Origin: Bacillota bacterium
GTDB taxonomy: Bacteria; Bacillota; Bacilli; Desulfuribacillales; Desulfuribacillaceae
NCBI GenBank assembly: GCA_023388635.1
Contig: JAEWFW010000018.1
Location: 13,055-77,054 of the forward strand
DNA: 64,000 nt
Direction of reading: 5' to 3'
Shown: one piece after another, positions 27,235 through 35,656 of the stretch
Layout: every line of letters begins with the position of its first letter
Position numbering within the stretch: position 1 is the first letter of the stretch
Program-made: the position numbers and the translations under genes
Notes under the pieces: generated by a model
Told to the model about the DNA's origin: nothing
The model's input: the letters and a program-made list of their open reading frames with translations, nothing else
The model's database searches: none

Positions 27235-27840
27235 ATGAAAAAATTAATGATCTGTTTCCTGACGGGCATTTTTCTGCTAAGTATGACTGCTTGCGGGAAT
27301 CCAACTGCTGAAAAGGATATTACGGCTGAGTTTCAGAACAGTGTATTTATCGGAGATTCGATTACCGAAGGTTTTGTTTTTAATGAAATTTTATCGAAAG
27401 AATCTGTAATAGCAGGGGCGGGAGCCACGGCTGGGTTTACCTACGATGACATTGGCACTTTGGTTGAACAGCGACCGGATAACGTCTTTATCATGTTGGG
27501 GTCAATTGATATCCTCATGCCTGTGGATGATCCTAAAGAATTATTCAGAAATGATGTAACGAAGCTGATTGACAAGATAGAGGAAGAATTGCCTGACTGC
27601 AAAATATATCTTCAATCGATAACACCTGTAACACAGGAGGCTTTAAAAGGAGAACCCCGCTATGAAAGAATAGAGGAATATAACGAGCTTTTAAAGGAGT
27701 TGGCGGGCAATTTATCAGTTAATTATGTAGACATAGGAACATTGGTAGAGGACAATCCCGATTTGTTTGCTGAAGATGGTATCCATTTCAAGAAAGAGTT
27801 TTATCAGCTTTGGCTGAATGAACTCTCTAAATCATTATAG
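27235..27840 (+). CDS. SGNH/GDSL-family hydrolase lipoprotein
   Basis: This 201-residue protein has a lipoprotein signal with lipobox LSMTAC, so it is tethered outside the membrane. The SGNH blocks are visible: FIGDSITEG (catalytic Ser), the Gly block, IMLGSIDI (block III, with Ser where Asn is usual), and the final DGIHF carrying the Asp-His pair. The chosen ATG has AAAGAGG upstream, and the signal peptide starts there. The MBOAT gene follows after 11 bases. Together they look like an extracellular polymer acylation or deacylation pair; the substrate is unknown. Confidence 0.88.
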   Translation: MKKLMICFLTGIFLLSMTACGNPTAEKDITAEFQNSVFIGDSITEGFVFNEILSKESVIAGAGATAGFTYDDIGTLVEQRPDNVFIMLGSIDILMPVDDPKELFRNDVTKLIDKIEEELPDCKIYLQSITPVTQEALKGEPRYERIEEYNELLKELAGNLSVNYVDIGTLVEDNPDLFAEDGIHFKKEFYQLWLNELSKSL

Positions 27841-27851
27841 CGGAGGGATCT

Positions 27852-29258
27852 ATGGTTTTCAGCAGTCTTTTTTTTACATTTGGATTTTTGCCGGTCACAG
27901 TCATGCTCTATTATTCGCTGGGAAAACAGTTGCGGAATATTGTTCTGCTTACTGTAAGCCTGTTTTTCTATGCATGGGGAGAACCTGTCTATGTGTTATT
28001 GATGTGTGGTTCGATAATGATTAATTACTGTATAGGTATTCTATTGAGTAGAGAGGATGCCAGTAGACGAAAAAGACAGCTTTTTTTAATCATAAGTCTG
28101 CTGTTCAATATAGGCTGTCTCGCTTATTTTAAATACTTCGGCATGATCATAAGTACAATCGCACCCATTGGCGGTTGGAATTGGAATACGGGTATACCGG
28201 CGCTTCCCATAGGAATTTCGTTTTATACCTTTCAGATACTATCGTATGTGATTGATGTATACAAGGGAAACATAAAGCCGCAGAAAAATCTGATTCTCTT
28301 TGCCCTTTATATTACGATGTTCCCGCAGTTGGTCGCTGGACCGATTATAAAGTATGCAGACATTGAATCCCAGTTGGCTGACAGGAGCATCACCTTCAAA
28401 AAATTTTATTCCGGGATGCGGCGCTTTCTGTATGGTCTGGCGAAAAAGTTGCTATTAGCCAACAATATGGCTCTGTTATGGTCTGAAGTAAAAGTCATGC
28501 CCGGTACAGAAATTTCAGTGCTCATGGCTTGGGCGGGAATTCTTGCCTTTACATTGCAGATTTATTTCGATTTTAGCGGGTATTCAGATATGGCCATTGG
28601 GTTGGGGAGAATGTTCGGCTTCCGTTTCAAGGAAAACTTCCGCTATCCATATATTGCGCAAAGTATCTCAGAATTTTGGCGGAGGTGGCATATCTCTCTT
28701 GGATCATGGTTTAAGGAATATGTATATATTCCTCTGGGCGGGAGCCGCGTCGCGAAGTGGAAGATGATACGCAACCTATTCACCATATGGTTGCTCACAG
28801 GTCTCTGGCATGGTGCAAGTTGGAATTTTGCTTTATGGGGACTTTATTTTGGAACTTTAATAGTGATAGAAAAATTGTTTTTGCAGAAAAGCATGACACG
28901 ATGGCCTAGGGCTGTCCGTCATATATATCTATTGCTGTTTGTTGCGATCGGCTGGGTGTTTTTTGAATTTACTAACCTGACAGATGTGTTGCGTTTTCTG
29001 CGGATCATGTTTGGATTGGGGAGCAATGCGCTGATTGACAGCCAAGCAATTGTGGCACTAAAGGCTTATGCTGTCTTATATATGGTTTGTATCATTGCCG
29101 CTTCACCTTGGTCGAAGAAACTCGCACTAGTATTTAAAAGCATTCATCACAATATTTATAAATTAGCGGTAAACGTGTATGATTGTGCACTTGTGTTTTT
29201 TTTGACGGCATATATGGTTGGTTCAACCTACAACCCATTTATATATTTTCGATTTTAA
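27852..29258 (+). CDS. MBOAT family O-acyltransferase (AlgI/DltB-like)
   Basis: This 468-residue polytopic membrane protein has about ten membrane segments and the MBOAT signatures ISEFWRRWHISLGSWFKEY and LTGLWHGASWNFALWG, with the invariant histidine in WHGAS. Such proteins move acyl groups, often acetyl, across the membrane to a surface polymer together with an SGNH/AlgJ-like partner. GGAGGG precedes the ATG. It sits between the SGNH lipoprotein gene and a truncated DHHW-like gene, a common cassette order. The polymer is not identified. Confidence 0.93.
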   Translation: MVFSSLFFTFGFLPVTVMLYYSLGKQLRNIVLLTVSLFFYAWGEPVYVLLMCGSIMINYCIGILLSREDASRRKRQLFLIISLLFNIGCLAYFKYFGMIISTIAPIGGWNWNTGIPALPIGISFYTFQILSYVIDVYKGNIKPQKNLILFALYITMFPQLVAGPIIKYADIESQLADRSITFKKFYSGMRRFLYGLAKKLLLANNMALLWSEVKVMPGTEISVLMAWAGILAFTLQIYFDFSGYSDMAIGLGRMFGFRFKENFRYPYIAQSISEFWRRWHISLGSWFKEYVYIPLGGSRVAKWKMIRNLFTIWLLTGLWHGASWNFALWGLYFGTLIVIEKLFLQKSMTRWPRAVRHIYLLLFVAIGWVFFEFTNLTDVLRFLRIMFGLGSNALIDSQAIVALKAYAVLYMVCIIAASPWSKKLALVFKSIHHNIYKLAVNVYDCALVFFLTAYMVGSTYNPFIYFRF

Positions 29259-29272
29259 CCGGGAGGATTGCT

Positions 29273-29557
29273 ATGGGAATCAATAATAAAAAAAGTTTTA
29301 CTGTTATCCGGAAGATCGTTTGTATGATTCCGCCTTTGTTTGTTCTTGCCATGTTGATATTGCATCCGGCTCTGCCGGATAAAACCTTTTCGACAGAGGA
29401 GCGAAGGTATTTGACACAATGGCCTGTTTTTCAGCTTGAAAAAGTGGTGAATGGCAGTTATCAGACTCAAGTTGAAGCATATTTTTCAGATCAGTTCCCT
29501 TTTCGAAACTTTTGGATTGATATTCGGGACGGCTCCAATCAAATTTTATTAAAATAG
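29273..29557 (+). pseudogene. Truncated DHHW/AlgJ-like acylation protein
   Basis: The 94-residue product has an N-terminal membrane anchor (about 12-34) and then TFSTEERRYLTQWPVF...YFSDQFPFRNFWIDIRD, the typical N-terminus of DHHW family proteins that partner MBOATs and normally run to about 370 residues. Here a stop follows at NQILLK. The next ~165 bases hold only a short unrelated open stretch in another frame and nothing that looks like the missing catalytic part, so a deletion rather than a point mutation is likely. GGGAGG precedes the ATG, so the stub could still be translated. Confidence 0.65.
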
Positions 29558-29724
29558 AGAGTGGTTTTTTACCATTCAAAAGGATAAAATCAATAGAAGC
29601 TCTTAAATCGCGGGCGAAACTGTGTAACAGTGTTTTCAAGGGCATGCGAATGAATATGAAAAGCTCTATATGGGTGTTAGAACCCATTGTAATGATCGAA
29701 AATAATGAGATAGGAAAATGAAAA

Positions 29725-30579
29725 ATGATCTATTTGAATATGTTTACGTTTCCCAATGAGGATATGGAATTTGACTTTTTCATGGATATCAAAAGAACGT
29801 GTCATGATACGTACTATCCATTTAAGATACTATCGAGAAATGGTTTTGAAAGAATTGATTTTGAGCCGGTTACGATTTTATATGGCGGTAATGGCTCAGG
29901 AAAATCAACGGCATTACATGTGATCGCAGAAAAAACAGCAATCAAGCGTGATTCTATTTACAATAAGTCTAATTTTTATGCTGACTATGTCAATCTATGT
30001 AAGATGCAGCTTGGCGCTGAAATACCTGAAAATAGCAGAATTATTACTAGCGATGATGTATTTGACTATATGTTGAATATTCGTAACCTTAACGAGGGAA
30101 TTGATCAAAAAAGAGAAACACTTTTCGAAGAGTATCTGGATGCGAAATATTCAGATTTTCAGATGAAATCGATAGCGGACTACGAGCAACTGAAAAAGGT
30201 GAATAATTCCAGAAGCAAAACGCAATCGCACTTTGTGAGAAATAAATTGATGGATAATGTGCGGGAATATTCGAATGGAGAGAGTGCATTTACATATTTT
30301 ACTGAAAAAATTGGTGAGCACGGACTTTATATATTGGACGAGCCGGAAAACAGCCTTTCTCCAATACGCCAAATGGAGTTAGTGAAATTTATTGAGGACT
30401 CAGCTAGGTTTTTCGGTTGTCAGTTTATTATATCGACACATTCACCGTTTCTGCTTGCCATGCGTGGAGCAAAGATATATGATCTTGATGAAAATCCAGT
30501 TGGTGTGAAGCAATGGACAGAGCTGGAAAATGTTCGTACATATTATGAATTCTTCAAGAAGCATGAACATGAGTTTTGA
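29725..30579 (+). CDS. ABC-type AAA family ATPase
   Basis: This 284-residue soluble ATPase has a single ABC/RecF-type nucleotide domain: Walker A GGNGSGKS near residue 55, signature SNGESA, Walker B LYILDEPENSLSP, and the switch histidine in STHSPFL. No permease is nearby, so it is not a classical transporter ATPase. Similar stand-alone ATPases occur widely in Bacillota with no assigned role. AGGAAA lies upstream of the ATG. A membrane protein gene follows after about 55 bases. Confidence 0.85.
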   Translation: MIYLNMFTFPNEDMEFDFFMDIKRTCHDTYYPFKILSRNGFERIDFEPVTILYGGNGSGKSTALHVIAEKTAIKRDSIYNKSNFYADYVNLCKMQLGAEIPENSRIITSDDVFDYMLNIRNLNEGIDQKRETLFEEYLDAKYSDFQMKSIADYEQLKKVNNSRSKTQSHFVRNKLMDNVREYSNGESAFTYFTEKIGEHGLYILDEPENSLSPIRQMELVKFIEDSARFFGCQFIISTHSPFLLAMRGAKIYDLDENPVGVKQWTELENVRTYYEFFKKHEHEF

Positions 30580-30633
30580 TTTTAGTTGTAAAATTCACTA
30601 GGCAAAAAATACAGGCTCGTAGGGAGGTGCATA

Positions 30634-31185
30634 ATGGTTTATAACGAAACTTTTTCATTAATTATACAGATAATACCGGTTATCGCGCTATTGTTTTTGA
30701 TAGGATGTGTATATGTAATAATCAAAAATACGATGAGAGTAATAAAAAATAAAGAATATGCAAATCATACGTTTCGCCATGTGAGCAAATATAATTTAGT
30801 ATCTATTTTGTGTATTGCAGTTGTGATTTTATCTTGGTTTACGAATACTGGATGGATTCGTGTTATTTTTATGTTACCAATGATTGTTCATGCTATTGTT
30901 TTTTATTTTTCTAACTGGTTTTATCATCGGAACTATGATAAAAATTCGAAATCTATGAATATAGTAAATCGATTTGTCTATGGCACTTATTTATTGGGAA
31001 ATAGTTTACTGCCGGATTTTGGCGATACGGAAGATTCCATTAGAGTATTTTTTGGAATTATAAAAAATGATATTGCGTTGGATATTGCCGGTATTGTCTC
31101 AGAATTACTATTGATAGCTAACGTAGTTCTTATCATAAAACAAATTATTTATACAGTACAGGTCAAAAGTAGGCATAAGATGTAA
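30634..31185 (+). CDS. Uncharacterised four-helix membrane protein
   Basis: I do not recognise the family. The 183-residue product has membrane segments at about 6-28, 50-68, 75-95 and 148-172, with no signal peptide or catalytic motif that I can see. GGGAGGTG lies eight bases before the ATG. It lies between the ATPase and the spike-protein gene, in the same direction, and could belong with either. Confidence 0.75.
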   Translation: MVYNETFSLIIQIIPVIALLFLIGCVYVIIKNTMRVIKNKEYANHTFRHVSKYNLVSILCIAVVILSWFTNTGWIRVIFMLPMIVHAIVFYFSNWFYHRNYDKNSKSMNIVNRFVYGTYLLGNSLLPDFGDTEDSIRVFFGIIKNDIALDIAGIVSELLLIANVVLIIKQIIYTVQVKSRHKM

Positions 31186-31293
31186 ATAATTACTTGAGAG
31201 ACACCATATTTAGAATTGGCAGGAAGAATCGGAGCTTTGTCGAAATTTATTTGTAGAAGTAATAGATCGTCGGACGATGGGAGTGAACAAGAT

Positions 31294-31971
31294 ATGAGCG
31301 TTACGGATACTTTGTACGGAGAAAACGACAAGCCAAAGGTGAACGACGGAGGGCTTCACGGAGTTGCAATCGGGGTCGTGACTGACATCAACGACCCGAA
31401 AAAACAGGGACGGATCAAAGTCAAGATTGTCAACAGCGATTCATCCGACTATGAAACTGACTTCATCAGGATGATGGCGCCGCTGGCTGGCACCCAGTGG
31501 GGAAGTTTTTCATTGCCGGCAGTCGGCGATGAGGTTCTAGTGGCTTTTCTGCGGGGGGACATTAACTGCCCGTACGTGTTGGGGGCGCTTTGGAGCAAAG
31601 AACATATGCCGTCTGTGAAGATCGAAGAGCAGAAGACACCAAAGCAGTTGTCGATCAAGCTCGATGATCAGGTGGAGATGATCGTCGTACAAGACAAAGA
31701 CGGAAGAAACTTACTGGCAATTGATGCACAAAACGGATTGATTACAGTCGAAGCAAACAAGAAGATGATATTGAAATCAGGAAAATCCAGCGTCACACTG
31801 GATGCGCAAACAGGTGGCTTGCAGATAGAAAGCAGTCCATCGATCAATATCAAATCACAGCATATCGGCATCCGTGCAGAAGCCTCTCTGGAATTACAAG
31901 CAGGCGGTTCCTTGACTGTAAAATGTGATGGAATGGCGACGATTAAAGGAGCAATGGTGAAAATCAATTAG
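31294..31971 (+). CDS. Phage baseplate gpV / VgrG-like spike protein (OB-fold plus beta-helix)
   Basis: This 225-residue protein resembles the central spike of contractile injection machines. Residues about 15-105 form the gp5/gpV OB-fold (GVAIGVVTDINDPKKQGRIKV, then PLAGTQWGSFSLPAVGDEVLVAFL and PYVLGALW). The rest is a repetitive beta-helix with alternating hydrophobic residues (IDAQNGLITVEANKKMILKSG; ASLELQAGGSLTVKCDG). The ATG has GGGAG upstream; a TTG 26 codons earlier gives an odd Arg/Ser-rich leader and is less likely. The next gene encodes a PAAR-like tip. No sheath, tube, baseplate wedge or AAA+ disassembly gene is in the window. Confidence 0.83.
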   Translation: MSVTDTLYGENDKPKVNDGGLHGVAIGVVTDINDPKKQGRIKVKIVNSDSSDYETDFIRMMAPLAGTQWGSFSLPAVGDEVLVAFLRGDINCPYVLGALWSKEHMPSVKIEEQKTPKQLSIKLDDQVEMIVVQDKDGRNLLAIDAQNGLITVEANKKMILKSGKSSVTLDAQTGGLQIESSPSINIKSQHIGIRAEASLELQAGGSLTVKCDGMATIKGAMVKIN

Positions 31972-31988
31972 TGGAAGGAGCAATCGTT

Positions 31989-32375
31989 ATGGGTAAGCTT
32001 GTTTGCGGTGGTGCCACGTGCACTTGTACATTCGGTTTGGCACCCAACTGTTTTATGGTCCTTCCTGTTAATAGGTTGATGACATCGCAGCCGATTGCGA
32101 CGATTATGGATAACAAACCGATGGTCAATATTTTGCCCTTCGGCATGTGTCAGTCATTGGCGAATCCTCAGGTAGCTGCTGCCACCGCGGCTGCTTTGGG
32201 AGTGATGACACCGATGCCTTGTATGCCTGTTGTCAATGCTCCATGGGTGCCCGGGTCGCCGACTGTGCTTGTCGGCAATTATCCGGTACTGACTGATAAT
32301 TCGCAAACATTTTGCAACTGGGGCGGTGTCATCAGGATAACGCAGCCAGGTCAGTTTACAATTACTGTTTCATAA
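31989..32375 (+). CDS. DUF4280 PAAR-like tip protein
   Basis: This 128-residue protein matches the DUF4280 PAAR-like family: VCGGATCTCTFG near the N-terminus, the central block MVNILPFGMCQSLANPQVAAATAAALGVMTPMPC, and a C-terminal WVPGSPTVLVGNYPVLTDNSQTFCNWGGVI segment rich in Gly and Cys. PAAR-like proteins cap the spike of type VI or phage-like injection devices. It starts 17 bases after the spike gene with AAGGAG at eight bases, so the two are co-translated. No effector domain is fused to it. Confidence 0.85.
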   Translation: MGKLVCGGATCTCTFGLAPNCFMVLPVNRLMTSQPIATIMDNKPMVNILPFGMCQSLANPQVAAATAAALGVMTPMPCMPVVNAPWVPGSPTVLVGNYPVLTDNSQTFCNWGGVIRITQPGQFTITVS

Positions 32376-32431
32376 AGGAGCAAGGACAGTCTGTATTTTT
32401 AGAAAAGGCTTATGGTTGATATGAATTTAAT

Positions 32432-32468
32432 AATCCGTACTGATTTCTCTTATAGTACGGGTTCTTTT
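32432..32468 (+). terminator. Terminator after the spike/tip gene pair
   Basis: AATCCGTACT pairs with AGTACGGGTT around a 12-base loop, followed by CTTTTGG. The T-tract is weak. Confidence 0.6.
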
Positions 32469-32595
32469 GGTTACATATATGCCATTTTACTATGGAATGA
32501 TATATTGTTGTATTCATTGCCGGCGTAGCTGTGTTGGTATGAATTCTTTAGAGATATGGCATGACTTTTAATGCAGATGAAAGGAGAAATACAAA

Positions 32596-33327
32596 ATGTC
32601 AAAATTTTATAGCGAAATAGCAAGATATTATGATCATATTTTCCCGTTGTCCAAAGCCACAGTGGATTTCATTAAAGAAAGTGTAGGAGAGGTGCCTAAA
32701 GACATTCTTGATGTCGCTTGTGGCAGCGGTTTGTATTCCCAAGCTTTAAACGAAGCGGGCTACCACATGACGGCGATTGATTTAGATGAACAGATGATTG
32801 GACAATTACAGCAAAAGAATAACGGGATACAGGCTAAAGTATTGAATATGCTGGAGATAGGAAATTTGGATCAAATGTTTGATATGATTTTTTGCATTGG
32901 AAATTCTATCGTGCATTTAAAGAACAATCAAGAAATTCGCAATTTTCTAGAGTCCTGTTATCAGTCGCTTAAACCACAGGGGAAACTCCTGCTTCAGGTG
33001 GTGAATTATGATCGGATATTAGATAAGGGTATTAAAAGCTTAGCCACTATAGAGAATGAAAATATCGGGTTACGTTTTGAAAGGAACTATGATTATCTCC
33101 AGGAACAACATAAAATCAACTTTAACACCGTACTCACAGTCAACGGTGAGCGCTTGGAAAATAATGTGCTGTTGCATCCGATAAAGAGTGAAGAGTTATT
33201 GGAATTATTTAAACAAGCGGGATTTTCTGATGTGGAGTTTTTTGGCAGTTTTAAGAAAGAACCGTTTCATTCGCTGGGATCGATTCCCTTAGTAGCCATT
33301 GGAACAAAAAATACACTAGTTATATAG
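32596..33327 (+). CDS. Class I SAM-dependent methyltransferase
   Basis: This 243-residue protein has the SAM-binding motif I DVACGSGLYSQAL, the acidic residue after strand 2 (MTAIDLDEQMI), and MIFCIGNSIVHL as motif IV. It looks like a small-molecule methyltransferase; the acceptor is unknown. AAGGAG lies ten bases before the ATG. It is not obviously linked to its neighbours. Confidence 0.88.
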   Translation: MSKFYSEIARYYDHIFPLSKATVDFIKESVGEVPKDILDVACGSGLYSQALNEAGYHMTAIDLDEQMIGQLQQKNNGIQAKVLNMLEIGNLDQMFDMIFCIGNSIVHLKNNQEIRNFLESCYQSLKPQGKLLLQVVNYDRILDKGIKSLATIENENIGLRFERNYDYLQEQHKINFNTVLTVNGERLENNVLLHPIKSEELLELFKQAGFSDVEFFGSFKKEPFHSLGSIPLVAIGTKNTLVI

Positions 33328-33482
33328 TCTTGGGATGAATTATATGGCAAAATGAAAAAATATAACTAAATAACTAGTGATAAAGTTTGGTTACTAGGAA
33401 TTTCGGTGGACAGACATCTTTGATATGTATTTGGAGTGAATGCAAAGGAAAGACGACAAGACGTAGAGGGGCGGTAGAAAGT

Positions 33483-34730
33483 ATGGTAAATCGTAAAAAT
33501 GATGGTTGCAAGAAGTTATATGATGCTATGCTTGAAGGGTATGTGCTATTGAAAGTCATGATCAATACAGACGGCGAACTCTACGACTGCCAAATCATTG
33601 AAATCAATAAGCAGTTTGAGGTAATTACCAAGGTATCCCGTGACGAAGTCATTGGTAAAACGCTCAGGAACGTGTTGCCTTCACTCGATCAAAACTGGTC
33701 TCAGTTTTCAAAAAACTTACCGATGACCGAAGAAACTGTACAGTTTGAGTTTTATTTTGAAAATATTGACAGACATTTTCTTATCAGCGCTTTCAAGCCT
33801 TCTCAGGATGAGATTGCCCTTCTTTTCACAGAAGTAACCTTACAAAAGAAGGCAAAGGATGCGTTTAGAATGCATGAAGTCCTGTTTGAAAATGCCGAGG
33901 ATATTATGCTGTATATTAAAATGGATGGACAAATTGTCAATGCCAATAATCGAGCTTGTGAACAATACGGGTACACAAAGCAGCAGCTCCTGTCTATGAA
34001 TCTACAGGATATTCGTCACCATTCAACGGTTTCCGAATATGAGGAGCAAATGCAGCAGGCAAATGATAAGGGTATCATTTTCGAGTGCGTCCACGTCAGA
34101 AGTGACGGCTCCACTTTTCCGGTGGAGGTAAGCGCAAAAACCACTTGTACGGAAAAAGGGCAATTCCGCATTCACATCATTCGCAATATCACAAAACGTA
34201 AGGAAAACGAAAAGAAGATTGCATGGCTTGCTCAATATGACGCTTTGACAGGGATATTTAATCGTGGAAACTTTGTCATGAATTTGGAGAATGAAATTCA
34301 GCGTTCCACACGCGATAAAACGTCATTTGCGCTGATGTTGTTTGATATCGATAAATTTAAATATATCAATGATCATTATGGACATGAAGCTGGGGATCGG
34401 ATACTTTGTCATGCCGCCAAGGCAGCCCAAGGGGAGCTTCGGGAGACGGATCAAATCGGTCGCTTAGGCGGTGACGAATTCGTTGTCCTACAAACGGGTG
34501 TAAAGGCAGAAGAGGATATTATCACTTTAGTGAAGCGGATACAGGCGGCGGTTAGAGAGCCGATTGTCTATAAAGAATTTCAACTCAGTGTTGAAATTAG
34601 TATAGGGATTTGCCTGTTTCCGATGGATGCTACGGAAGCTGATGCTCTGTTGCATTGCGCAGATCAAGCCATGTACCAGGTAAAGCAAAATGGCGGCGGA
34701 ACGTACGGGTTTTTTGCGTCTAGTAAGTGA
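33483..34730 (+). CDS. PAS-GGDEF diguanylate cyclase
   Basis: This 415-residue cytoplasmic protein has two PAS-like sensor regions (about 10-125 and 130-250; the second has ILFENAEDIMLYIKMDG-type features and RNITKRKENE at its end) and a C-terminal GGDEF domain (about 255-412). The active-site motif is GGDEF, with an RxxD inhibitory site (RETD) five residues before it, so it should make c-di-GMP with product inhibition. The ATG at 33483 is preferred over one 32 codons upstream, whose extension reads as basic, non-domain sequence. Confidence 0.9.
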   Translation: MVNRKNDGCKKLYDAMLEGYVLLKVMINTDGELYDCQIIEINKQFEVITKVSRDEVIGKTLRNVLPSLDQNWSQFSKNLPMTEETVQFEFYFENIDRHFLISAFKPSQDEIALLFTEVTLQKKAKDAFRMHEVLFENAEDIMLYIKMDGQIVNANNRACEQYGYTKQQLLSMNLQDIRHHSTVSEYEEQMQQANDKGIIFECVHVRSDGSTFPVEVSAKTTCTEKGQFRIHIIRNITKRKENEKKIAWLAQYDALTGIFNRGNFVMNLENEIQRSTRDKTSFALMLFDIDKFKYINDHYGHEAGDRILCHAAKAAQGELRETDQIGRLGGDEFVVLQTGVKAEEDIITLVKRIQAAVREPIVYKEFQLSVEISIGICLFPMDATEADALLHCADQAMYQVKQNGGGTYGFFASSK

Positions 34731-34829
34731 GTGTAAAGGTGTATTTGTTTGCCATATTTGATTTCAGACTTGTAAGCTGTTACTAAAGATTGGGTATGAA
34801 GCAGAATACGGCGATGGAGAGTGTAAGAA

Positions 34830-35522
34830 ATGAATGAGATTGTCGTGCTAGATATAAAATTTAATTTTCAAGGGATTGAGGATGAAATCCATCCGGTGGT
34901 ATTAAAAGACGATAAAAGTATGGTTCTGATTGATTGTGGGTATACGGGTTTTCTTCCGAAAATCGAACAAGCCATGGATGAAAAGCATCTTGATTGTCGG
35001 GATTTAACGCATGTTTTGATTACACATCAAGATCATGACCATATTGGGGCATTATATGATCTGAAACAGAAGTATCCACAGGTGCAGATCATCGCAAGCA
35101 AAAGTGAATCTCCGTATATTTCCGGAAAATTAAAGTCTTTACGGCTAGAGCAGGCAGAAGCAATGCAGGCTGGGTTACCGGAAGAGCAAAAGCCGTTCGG
35201 ATTGGCGTTTTGCAAGATTCTTAAAAATGTCCATCCGGTTGAAGTGGACTTGGAAGTAACAGATGGCGATGTTTTGGATTGGTGCGGTGGATGTACGATC
35301 GTAGGAACACCCGGCCATACTCCAGGACATATTTCGGTTTTCGTAAGTCAGCCAAAAGTTATGATTACCGGGGATGCGGCGGCACTTGAAAATGGAGAAT
35401 TGGTAATAGCAAACCCTCAGTTTACGTTGGATATAAAAGAGGCAGAAGAATCACTGCATAAAATTATGGCATCAGGTGCAAAAAGAATTATCTGTTATCA
35501 TGGAGGTACTTTGATACCATAG
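34830..35522 (+). CDS. Metallo-beta-lactamase-fold hydrolase
   Basis: This 230-residue protein has the MBL-fold metal motif in the variant form THQDHDHIG (H66, D68, D70, H71), the second-sphere HTPGHTPGH, the bridging TGDAA aspartate and the final CYHGG histidine. The HxDxDH form is common in the YflN-like group; the substrate is unknown. It is unrelated in detail to the other MBL protein in the window. A terminator follows the gene. Confidence 0.88.
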   Translation: MNEIVVLDIKFNFQGIEDEIHPVVLKDDKSMVLIDCGYTGFLPKIEQAMDEKHLDCRDLTHVLITHQDHDHIGALYDLKQKYPQVQIIASKSESPYISGKLKSLRLEQAEAMQAGLPEEQKPFGLAFCKILKNVHPVEVDLEVTDGDVLDWCGGCTIVGTPGHTPGHISVFVSQPKVMITGDAAALENGELVIANPQFTLDIKEAEESLHKIMASGAKRIICYHGGTLIP

Positions 35523-35585
35523 ATCGCTTTTAGATGATCGTTTTTCTAGGAGCAGAGGATTATTAAAAGCTAAAATTGTTTAAGG

Positions 35586-35613
35586 AGCTGTCCAATAATT
35601 GGACAGCCTTTTT
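35586..35613. terminator. Terminator between the MBL gene and the convergent permease gene
   Basis: AGCTGTCCAA and TTGGACAGC form a near-perfect stem with a three-base loop, followed by CTTTTT on the plus strand. It lies between two converging genes. Confidence 0.85.
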
Positions 35614-35656
35614 ATGAGCAAAAATTTGTTATCAATTTCTATATGGCTGGGAAGAC

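Noticed and set aside
29558..29724. Continuation of the DHHW-like gene by a simple frameshift
   Set aside because: An open stretch exists in another frame, but its sequence shows none of the expected DHHW catalytic motifs.
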